NCBI GenBank assembly: GCA_946894095.1
Contig: OX335641.1
Coordinates: 6,714,501-6,778,500, forward strand
Direction: 5' to 3'
Source of the DNA: Incurvaria masculella
Taxonomy: Eukaryota; Arthropoda; Insecta; Lepidoptera; Incurvariidae
Length of the DNA stretch: 64,000 bases
The notes beneath the pieces are model-generated. The model searched no databases and was not told the DNA's origin. It was given only the letters and a program-made list of their open reading frames with translations. This document shows positions 36,555 to 47,000 of this stretch, piece by piece. Position numbers and translations under genes: made by a program. The stretch's first letter is position 1. Each line of letters starts with the position of its first letter.

Positions 36555-36975
36555 CCATAGAAATATAATTACATATGGCTGCAACGAACGAGATGTGACG
36601 AAGACTGTTAAAAGGTCTACACAGACTCTACTAATATATTACGCTCAGACATACAGAACTATAATAAATAACATATGATTGCAACGAACGAGAGTTTGTG
36701 ATGAAGACCGTCTAGATGTCTAGACTCTACTAATATATAACGCGCAAACATACAGAACTATAATTACATTACATATAGATGCAACAGACGAGAGTTTTCG
36801 ATGAAGACAGTCTAGATGTCTAGACTCTACTTATATATTACGCGCAAACATACAGAAATATAATACATTACATATGGTTGCAACGAACGAGAGTTTGTGA
36901 TGAAGACCGCCTAGACATCTAGACTCTACTAATATATTACGCGCAAACATACAGAACTATAATGACATCAATTAC
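36555..36975 (+). repeat. ~100-bp tandem repeat, four units
   Basis: Units begin near 36571, 36671, 36771 and 36870, each with an ACATATGGTTGCAACGAACG-like start, a GATGAAGACC block, ACTCTACTAATATATTACGC and ACATACAGAACTATAAT. In three units the centre is a perfect or near-perfect palindrome, GTCTAGATGTCTAGAC. Confidence 0.92.
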
Positions 36976-37437
36976 GTATGAAGAAATGTGATATATATTT
37001 ATGTTTAATCGACCGTGAAGTATGACACATTAATAAAAGAAAGAGCCCAGTTAAAAGAACTACTTTACGAATGTACTGCAAGGCGAATGTACGGCCCGAA
37101 CCAGAAAAACATACCATCTATACCGTCTACAAATTTCGTCACCTGCTGTGTATCCATAATTGGAAATTCTCCTGCAGTCCCCCCTCCCGTAATCAATGCC
37201 TCCTACTAACACAGTGTTTAAGATTATACGTACACACATGTATTTAACGCTTTATCCGTGTTGCGAACATAGACTGCAAAGATTGAACAGTCAAACATAT
37301 TACAGTCGTCACCAAAATCGTCACCAGCAACTGGAGTCCTGCTTCCCATGCTATGATTCTCTGTGTTATGGGAACCTGGGTCTTTCGCCATAAAGGTATT
37401 TTACGTTAATAATGGACAAAACAAATCAGCTACAATC

Positions 37438-37757
37438 AAAAAACATATTTGAACGAGTCGGGCTCGCACACGAAGGGTTCCGTACCATCGTAAAAAAAAA
37501 AACAAAAAAAAAACATGTTTTTTGTATGGGAGCCCCCTTTAATATTGATTATTTTTTAATCTTACCTATTTGTTGTTTTAACGGCAAAATAAATACACAC
37601 TCTGTGCAAATTTCAGCTGTCTACCTGTTACGGTTACTGAGATACAGCCCTGTGACAGACGGACAGACGGACGGACGGACGGACGGACGGACGGACGGAC
37701 GGACAGCGGAGGCTTAGTAATAGGGTTCCGTTTTCACCCTTTGGGTACGGAACCCTA
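37438..37757 (-). repeat. Repeat A, - strand copy with (GGAC)n expansion
   Basis: Reverse copy with TCGGGCTCGCACACGAAGGG at the left and GGGTACGGAACCCTAA at the right. The tetranucleotide tract is expanded to about eight GGAC units at 37670-37702. Confidence 0.88.
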
Positions 37758-38190
37758 ATAATTTTGAAATTTTCAGAGTGGCATCCTTTTACGGCGAAAG
37801 CGCTCACTAAGAAAGGATTTTTCAAAATTGCATTATTAAGAGGGTAGAAGAGGCCAAAATGTACAAATTTTTATGCAACACTTAGGCATTAAACACGGAA
37901 TCCCCGGAACCACTGAACCAAGAAATTTGAAATTTGAATAGACGCTTTCTTTTAAAGTGATAATGCAAAGGATTTTTCGAAATTATGTTGTTAAGAGGAC
38001 AAAATAGACGAGTGAAAACCAACTACACACTCATATACAAATCTCCGGAACCCATTAACATTTAAACATGTACCTTCCTGTAAAGATGCGATTTAATCGG
38101 AAAGGATTATTTAAAATTGATTTGTTAAGGGCTAAGAAAGACCAAAATGTACACATTTTCATACAATTGTTTCACTTAATAACTTTTAGA
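37758..38190 (+). repeat. Degenerate ~130-bp periodic array, copy 2
   Basis: Three to four diverged modules with AAAGGATTTTTC, AAGAGG, CAAAATGTACA and CCGGAACC blocks, related to 5861-6375. Confidence 0.5.
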
Positions 38191-38654
38191 ATAATTTCCC
38201 AAAGGAACGCCAGTAAAATAATAATTACGAAATTTTAAGCAAGTTCGCCTTTTTACCATTTGAATACGAGCACATCTCTTTATGACATTTTTGCGACGTC
38301 TCTCCGAATTCCGCGGCGGCTTACGCTGCAGCGCGCGCAAAGCGAAGCCCCCGGGGTAAATAAACATGTTTTTAGACGCTCTGAAGGGACGAAAGGAGCA
38401 GACTGGAACTTGAACAAAGCCACGAATCTATTGAGTGTATGTAATGAGAAAACTTGGGTTTTCATTAAGAAGACTTTCAAATGTAGACAGAGTTGAGTTC
38501 TGCGATAATTATAACCTCGCTGTCGCTAACATCCTTTTGTGACGCTGTACTTGTGCACTTTAAAAAGACATGTTTGATCATTATTATAATATCTTATTTA
38601 TTAATTTGAATTTCAGCTACATCTACAATTGAAGCATTGTAATTAGCGTACTTA

Positions 38655-38813
38655 CAGAGTATGTATTTATTTTTCCGCTATTACAACGAATAGGTAAAAT
38701 TTAAAAGTAATAAATATTTAAGGCGGCTCCCATACAAAGAACATAATTTTTGTGTTGAATATGGTACGGAACCCTTCGTGGGCGAATCCGACTCGCTATT
38801 GGCCGGTTTTTTG
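38655..38813 (+). repeat. Repeat A, 3' partial copy
   Basis: The right half only: TATTTATTTTTCCGCTATTA, then GGTACGGAACCCTTCGTG and ATTGGCCGGTTTTTTG. Confidence 0.75.
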
Positions 38814-39639
38814 ACTTAGTATTTATTTCTGCCTTGTCGAGCGCCCATCCGACACCCGGATCACGTGGCATTTGTTCCGCTTAAATAATGAATTAATAGA
38901 ATACTACGTCTAGGGCCACACATTGCACGTTTATATATCCACATACGTTCACTCTGGCGCCGAGGGTCATATGCTCCGTACATCATTTATGAACGAAAAA
39001 TCAGCAAATCGTTTCGTTAAAAAACTGGCTCATATCATATAATAACAATTTAGAGACAGTAACTACTTTACAAATATAATGCAAGGCTGGACCCGAAACA
39101 GCTAAATATACCTTTATATACCATACAGGTCTATTACTATAATTAATTTGTCCTTGCGTCACATGGTTAGTAAGAAAAAGTATATTTGCTTAGAGACTGT
39201 AAAATGGATATATACGAAATCACAGTAAAGGAAATACTCCACTGAAACATTTCAATCCCTTTTCACTCCGCATGAAATCTGCGATGAATATTCACACCGA
39301 TTGTAAAAGTAGTTTTACTGCTCCATTTTCCGGGGAAACATTTAAAAGCGGTGCCGCCATCGTCGAATGAAACTTTTTATAGCGCAGCGCTCTGATTGAA
39401 AATTCACTGAAATATTTCGGCTGCAATCAAAGACGCAAGTTTTTGTAGGAAGTTATCATAGCATTATTTTCAATTACTTGAAAGAAATATATTTTGCAAG
39501 GACCTGATTTACATAATTAATATATTACCATTTAGGAAAGAGTAGAGAAGGCGTGGTTTTTTAGTAAATTTTTTGAGCACAGCTAAATTGAACTGGATGG
39601 AAAAAAAGTATTTAAAATATAAAAATATGGTGAAATAAA
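38814..39639. other. No gene recognised
   Basis: Nothing that I can support. Confidence 0.4.
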
Positions 39640-39790
39640 ATGAAATGAAAATATTATTTATTGCTTACAACTATTATTGGTAAAAGTATGCAAAGGCGAG
39701 CTTATTGCCAGAGGCAATCTCCAACAGCTAACCTTAATATTAGACAATAAATTAACAGGTAGCAAGAAACATTAAATTACTCAAAACGAA
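39640..39790 (-). repeat. Non-LTR retrotransposon 3' UTR
   Basis: Shares AAAGGCGAGCTTATTGCC and AGAGGCAATCTCCAACAGC with the 3' end of the element at 31735-32760. There is no coding part. Confidence 0.65.
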
Positions 39791-40429
39791 GGGTGCCCTG
39801 CATCTCCATAGCCAATGTGATCCTTGTCAGATCATAATCAGACTTAGAAAACATTAAATAACTTAAGACTATGCTTAACAAATAGACAATAATTGATTAA
39901 TTTAATTATTATTATACGTGCGGCAATTAAAACACGGACAACCGTTTTTTATCATCATAGACGATGGTGCGGGCGGTATTGAGTTGACCTAAGCCTCCCG
40001 GCACGACACTTCCAGTCACTTCCACTCTGTAAATCCGTTTCGTTAATGTATTTATGATGTTGCCAGCGGTCTAGGGTCCACTCTTGAAATTCCCATTCGC
40101 CTGTGATTCACAATCACCTGTGACTTGACTTTCTTAGTCATGAAATGACAGCAACAAGTAACACCAGTGTTGTCCCTTATTCTAATTATAGCGTGCAATG
40201 ACATAACATGAAAATTTTCAGCGGTGACGTCAGGTAAAAGCTAAGCGTAAACATTTCACTTTTATCTGTGAATTGATGTCGTGTTCCCTTCGTGCCGCGC
40301 TTCTCAACCGGGAGGTGTGAGTTCGATGCCCGCTGGTACCACAACTATCTTTCTTATCTAGATTATAATTCGTTCATTACATAAGTAATCATGTCATGAG
40401 GAACCTCACCGTTACGGTGGTATTCGTTT
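39791..40429. other. No gene; tRNA-like SINE scrap at 40300-40345
   Basis: CTTCTCAACCGGGAGGTGTG followed by AGTTCGATGCCCGC resembles the anticodon arm to B-box part of a tRNA-derived SINE. It does not form a full tRNA. Confidence 0.4.
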
Positions 40430-40722
40430 TTAGGGTTCCGTACCCAAAGGGTGAAAACGGAACCCTATTACTAAGCCTCCGCTGTCCGTCCGTCCATCCA
40501 TCCTTCTGTCCGTCTGTCACAGGGCTGTATCTCATGAACCAGCCGAAATTTTCACAGAGTGTGTATTATTTTTGCCGCTATAACAACAAATAGGTAACAT
40601 TGAATAATAATAAGAATTAAAGGGGTCCCCATACAAAAAACGTGATTTTTTTGTGTTAAATCTTGTTCGATGGTGCGGAACCCTTCGTGTGCGAGCCCGA
40701 CTCGCACTTGGCCGGTTTTTCT
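40430..40722 (+). repeat. Repeat A, full copy just upstream of the cyclase exon
   Basis: TTAGGGTTCCGTACCC at the left, TCCGTCCGTCCATCC in the middle, and CTCGCACTTGGCCGGTTTTT at the right. Confidence 0.9.
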
Positions 40723-40954
40723 AGGATGGCAGCAATGGGTTCGCTACTGATGAGTGCCTAAAAACCGACTGTATATCGGCGCTAGGGAGCTAGATATGGC
40801 ACCCGTAATGATGTCTTTTTTGTCGAAAATATTTGGCTTTTTTATTTGGCATATTTGGCTGATAAAAAAAAATACTTGCTCTGTTTCTGTATTTCCTCCC
40901 TAAATAAATAAATGAACGCCGGGCCACAAACCAATGAGTATTGTTTTGTTGCAG

Positions 40955-41098
40955 GATAAAGGATGTCGTTAGTGCCGCCGGGAGGAGGCGACTCGCCAAG
41001 TCCGCGCCGCGCGCTCAGCCCGCTGCTGGAGCCGCGGAGGTTGCACTGCACACTGTCCTGCGACTACTGCGCCGCTGTTCTCGAGGACAAGTTTCGCC
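40955..41098 (+). CDS. Cyclase exon 1 (putative, possible alternative start)
   Basis: A GC-rich exon in AT-rich surroundings. A strong acceptor (TTGTTTTGTTGCAG) ends at 40954 and a donor (GTGAGT) begins at 41099. In the frame that fits exon 2 (phase 1) it reads [16 protein letters not shown] from an ATG at 40963 and ends [17 protein letters not shown] at 40957-40959 closes that frame upstream of the ATG. So either translation starts here, with a short product, or splicing from upstream uses a later acceptor such as the AG at 40971-40972. The residues do not look like a kinase-homology domain. Homology of its 3' half to the 113-bp tandem array confirms that this stretch is a distinct unit. Confidence 0.55.
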
Positions 41099-44000
41099 GT
41101 GAGTAATTGCTAAGTGCGAAGATAACGAATGTTGCTTGTGCTGACCTTAGTGACCGTACTGCTCACTGTCCTACGACTACTGCACCGCCGTTCTGGAGGA
41201 CACGTTTCGCCGTTAGTAAATGCAAAGTGCGAAGATAACGAATGTTGCTTGTGCTGACCGCAGTGGCCGAACTGCACACTGCCCTGCGACTACTGCAACG
41301 CCGTTCTTGAGGACACGTTTCGCCGTTAGCAATTGCAAAGTGCGAAGATAACGAATGTTGCTTGTGCTGACCGCAGTGGCCGTACTGCACACTCTCCTGC
41401 TACTACTGCACCGCCGTTCTGGAGGACACGTTTCGCTGTAACCATTGACATAAATATTGCTACGTAACGTAACTTTAACATATAACTGGCTACGAACTGC
41501 TAACGTACCTTTAACATATCACTAGCTATGAGTAGCAACAAAGTGTGAAAATGGTTAATGTTGCTTGTGCTGTACGCAGTGGTCGTATCGCACAGCATCC
41601 TGCGACTATTTTCTGGCAAATGAGTTGCCTGATTATATACAGAATGGGGTGATCAGTTATATAAGGATGTATTTTACTTTGATATAGTCATTTTTCCGAT
41701 CCCTATTGCAAGGATTCACACGGCCACTTGCAGAAGGATTCAGCAGGCTCGTCGTGGTCTAACATTTATATGACCTATGGATGCCTTTGCTCTAGCTCCT
41801 TGGAGATCCGGGGATCTAAATGTTCCCATAGATAATAAGGGGTTTATTAAATTAGGGTTTACTTATCGACCAAGCTGAACACGTAAGTACTTTGACCACT
41901 TCGATAATTCAATTTATCAGACTAAAAATAGTTAAAGCTTGCTACTGCCTTAGATCGTCGAACGTAGGGCCGGTGTGGAACCATAGTTTGTTAGTATCGC
42001 GACGGAACGATGTTGAAAATGTAGAGCATGACACTGGAACTGATTTCTTTTCAGGGTGCGTGGCAACACGAAGTGATTGTCGTGAGTTCGCATGCAATAC
42101 AGCGCGGCGACCTCTCTCTAAGGGTTACTCACTTCCCAGCTACGCTACACGGCCGCTCACGATCGGAAGTGCTTTTTTCCTGTCGATAAGAAGCTTGGTT
42201 AACAGAGTTTGCAGGACCATACTTGCAAGTTTGAACAGTAGTTACAGAAGACCCTTGATGATTTGGAAATATATAAAATATCTTCAACGTGACAATAGGG
42301 AAAGACAGTATCCGGCGCTATTTTGAGCCACGGCGTTTACACAGCACTCGTTACTGAGATTACTACTGTCTGGTCTGGATAACAACTAATGGCAAGTAAC
42401 TACAGGCAATGCAAAAATAACGCAATCATGCTCAACTGGATCAGTCAGTCAGTCAGTCAGCGTGTTTGCGTTCACTGCTGGACATACGCCTCTCCAATTT
42501 TTCTCCAGTTCTCCCGCCACCGCTTTCCGCCGTTGCACTTGATGTCGTCGTCCCACCTTCATACTGTTTCAACTGTCAATTCAACTGCATACTGTCCTGC
42601 AATAGTTTGTTCACCCGTAGATATATATTTATTGACCAACATTGATGAAGAGTGATTATAAATCACTTAATCCAAAACTAATCATTTCACACTAATACAT
42701 TTATTGCATTTTCTCCGATATTTTGCTACGAAGTTCCTTGGAAAACGGATAACCACTTGGGGCTGATGCTACTCATCCGTTATATTTCGATTGGCACGAG
42801 AAGCCCCGAAGGGTCCAACCTGCCTACTGACGGAAAACTTTGCCGGGACGTCCGCCACCCATATCACTGTCCAGTTATTGCGCTTCATTTAAGTAAATTT
42901 ACACCTAATTTGGTTTTAATTTGTATCGAAAAAGGTATGAGGAACCCTGTATTGGTAGTTTTGGCGATTTTTGGAGCATTTATAAATGTATTGTTTCTTC
43001 CAATAAATATCAACAATAGGAGATAGAAATATCAATACAGGGTCCGTCACTCGAAGTGTTACCAATTGAAAATAATGTTATTTGGTTAATTGAAGTACGG
43101 TTTATTAAAAAATGTATCAAAATGCTTTGCATTTTGCAAAACATTGAATTTTAAGACATTGTTCGATATAGCCTCCTTTGGCACCGATGACGACAACAAG
43201 CATTGCAGGCTGCAGGAAGATGGGTTTGCGGTGTTCTGTTCTATTCCCGAAGGAGCGCTGCCTTCAGCGTACCCACACTTTCATATAAGTTTGTTGACAC
43301 GGCACCTCCAAAATTGACCATACCGAGAAGTCCATAGGATTCATGTCTGGGGATTAGAAAGGCCACTGTTCTGAAAAAAAGGCTCGAGGAACATGGTTCT
43401 GTAAAAAAAATTGTGTCAGGCGAGCTTTGTGGGACGGTGCTGAGACTTGTTGGCACTTCCAGCTGTTCGTACCAAATAAATTACGTGTCCATGGTATCAG
43501 CGCATCATTTAATACCTTTTGATGGTACACTTGCTGTTTGACTGACGCCCTTCTCGATAAACACCGATGGAGAGCGACCATTTGCAGTCACAGCTGCCTA
43601 GACCCATAACAGAACCAGGCGCTAGCTTATGATCGGCAACTCTATGGTCTAATTTCTCGTTGGACTTGCCATTCGTATTGGTGGACGGCAAAAAAAAAAT
43701 CATCAATTAAACCATATTTTCCAGATCGAGCTCTTTGTAGTCGGTCTGCCTTCTGCGCTGAAGTAAGATTCTGTACTTTTTGTAGCTTGTAGGGTTTCAG
43801 TTTCAGTATTTTTTTCAGTATGCGTCAAATATTTGAGTGTAATGCTTTCAGACTTTTTTGTTGAACCATATGATGTGATGTTGCTGTTTTCGGATGACCG
43901 CCTCCACGCCGTTTAGCAATGCCCCCGGTGTTGAACTAACATTTTGGTCACACGTAAATGTTGGAGCTCCCAACGATGGCTGGTTTTGATTTTGGGGCCA

Positions 44001-47000
44001 AATTCAAAACGATCACATTGTTATGTTTTATTTCCATTGCGAAATTTATTATCAAATTCAAATTAGTTACTGCTTTTTTCCCCCACTGAAAAACCATGAA
44101 ACAAATTGACGTTTCACCAAAATTTGGCGCGCTGTCATTATTATTTTGAAAATAGGAGCAGTGTAAAGTTAGTAACAGTTCGAGTGACGGACCCTGTAGA
44201 ATGTACAATAGCACCTAGTTCCCATCACCACGTGATAGATTAATATAATTAGTTATAAGTTTTTACTTACTTTCTTGTGCTGCAGTGCTTCTGCCATTGC
44301 TCTAATATAAATGGTCTATTAATATCGTATTTAAATTATTGTTTTAATAATTAACTAACGATTCCGTGTTTTTTTTATTTTCGATATAAAAAGTGCAGAA
44401 TTGATGATATTTACGAGTAAATCATCATTAAATGTGCCATTTTGGCTCCCAAGAATTGTCAGTCTTAATACGCTGTAGACTTTTTAAGCGGGCATAACGA
44501 TTAACGAGTGTGCAGCCAATAAGATTCACATATCTGTTTGCTAAAGCCTTTCAGGTGAGTTCAGTGTAGCGAAAGAGCAATGAATTCCCTGGAAAAAAGC
44601 CAGCTGTCGCTAATGTTAGCTGTCAGCCTCAATGCATTTCCTGCAGGCAACAATGGATAGCTTTAGGTATCGCAGTGATATATTTGGTAGGTATTTGATA
44701 TTTATACATGATTTTCATTTGTTTTCAAAGCTCAATGCGAGGCTTCGGGCGAGATAACTAGCTAATGTTCCCGGTTCCACTAGGGTTAACTTCGATTTGG
44801 TGGAACTTCGGGTGAGTGTCCCGAGCGCAGCCTCGTAAAATGTGATCAGAAACCTTCGCGGGCGTGTTTTTTTTCATGTAACCATGTCTTCGACCATCGT
44901 TCATTCAACGCGATGTTACCAACCCGGGCAGGAATAACCCTACCACCTAGTAACTAAGAAAAGGGACCTACAGTTTCACGAGGAATCCGAACCACGGCCA
45001 GCCTCAACGCTTGAAAACGGTCAACCATCTAGAACCCAACCGCGCTCAGAGCTGCTTCACCGAGCTTATCGAGCCACAAGGCGTCGCGCCACTGGCCTAC
45101 CGAGGCTTTTACAATGGTTCGTTTAAAAATATGTAGTTCAACAACAGCGCTCCCATCGGCTCCAACTATATCTAAAAGGTTACCCCGTATATACAAATAC
45201 AACCATCAAAATCGGTCAAGCCCCTTAGTAGAACTCGAGATGTACAGTATTGTGTACAGAATTAACCCTTTCGGATCTGACTTCTGGTAGTTGTATACTG
45301 TACAACCTTAGGTCCTTCAAATATGTTGTGAAAAAGCACCTGGCCAGCCAGCATGGTTTTCGCGACCTCCGTGAAAGTTTGAAAGCCCAAAGCCGCGGCT
45401 TACATAAAAAATATAGGGCAGATATTTAAACATATTAACGTAAATTGTATCCTACTTTCAACACGACATTCTTTGATACTTCCTAATGAGACCAGTCGCT
45501 GTGAGCCGTGCAGGGGTCCCCAACAGTCGGTCCTCGTACTTCACAGCTGAATGCGATCGATCGACCCCTGCCCCCTGCCCTCGAAAAGGTTCTATACTAC
45601 TGCCTTACTTACTGAACTGATACATAAGTAACATGCCGTAGGTTTTCATTGGGGGATAGGTTTTCGTAGAGACTTTTCTGTATTTTATTATGAAAAATGT
45701 CATGGATGTTTTGTTTGTGGGTTAGTCTACCGTGATATCATTCTCACACCCTCCAACTGGGCTTAAAGCAAGCAGAAGCTCTAGACACGAAAAGCGCCAA
45801 GCAAGCAATCGGAAAGAACACTGCTTTATGATATTTGGCGTTTATTGACTCGGCACAACCATGGCCCTTTACAGATTTGTCAAAGATGCCACTTACCATT
45901 GTAAATAACTACATGGCCGGTTTTTTATCTCACTTTGGAAACTTCATTGCAACTTGTTTTTTCCTGCGAACAATGGAGAGGACAATGTATAGTGCGAATA
46001 CGCCGAGGCCGTTTCCATACTCGCCTAGCAGTTGAACTTGTCGAGTTTGGCCACGCAACGTCTAGAAGCTGCGTGACAGGAACCTCATTTCTTGCTCATT
46101 TTTTCCACGCGCCATCCCGGACAGAGAAGTTCCTTGTAACGTAATCGAATAAATTATTTTCAGCGTGTTTTTTTAAGCATAATAAATGAATAAATAAATA
46201 CATTCTGTAATGTGCAATATAGAATAAAATTAAATTATAAGAACAATTCAAAGGCGGACTTATCAATAACAGTGATTTCTTTTAGTCAACCTTTTGGGTG
46301 ATGAGGAGAGACAATATAAAATATGTGTAGGTAGTTGAAACATATAATTTATTTTTATGGCACCTAGTTCCCATGAGTGGTATTAGCGATAACTATCCAG
46401 TTTCATACACAATTTATAAATATCGGCATTTATAAATATCATATTCATAAAGTAAATGAGGAAATATTTCTCAAAGGGGTTCAATTTCACCCAGAATAAG
46501 CTCACCTATCCGAACCTGACCTTATGTATGCTTGAGTATTATTAACTTAATAACATTCTTCTCATTAAGTTACAGCTAATATTTCTTAGCAAATCTCCTT
46601 GCTAACTCATGACTAACTCTACATGCTCCAGAGAGCCACTTCGTTTTAGGTTGGCGTTAATTACTATCGAATCGCTTTAAACACTTTCCGGCATGCACGA
46701 TATATGATATTTCAATTAATAACAGCCTTGCTGTTTATATGCATAACATTACTTGCATGAAACCGACTAGTTTCTGACGGGTTTTGTCTTGCAGTCTTGA
46801 TAATACCGCCGCCAACTCCAAAGTTCCCAACAAATATGGTTTCGCGCGGTTGACACAATGAGATTTTTTACGTATTTTTTATGAATCTCTATCTGTGTAC
46901 TATCGTCTCTGAGATGACGTATGTTCTTCGGAGCTGCATAATGACATCCCCCCGTCCCCTTTTATCATCCTCCTGTCGAACGTTCCAAAATAAGAACCAA

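Noticed and set aside
36305..36568. 87-codon + strand frame with a poly-glycine run
   Set aside because: The Gly run is the (GGC/GGA)n tract read in one frame. There is no domain and no splice context, and the opposite strand is equally open.
37412..37825. Overlapping ORFs with RTDGRTDG-type repeats
   Set aside because: The peptide repeat is the (GGAC)n tract of repeat A translated.
40300..40345. Possible tRNA
   Set aside because: The anticodon-like and T-arm-like parts are visible, but no full cloverleaf forms.
36555..41440. CRISPR-like regular repeats (100-bp and 113-bp arrays)
   Set aside because: The units are long, with no short repeat/unique spacer pattern, and this is an animal genome.
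41892..42326. 144-codon + strand frame in the cyclase intron
   Set aside because: No domain, mixed composition and no splice sites in phase with the cyclase; likely chance.
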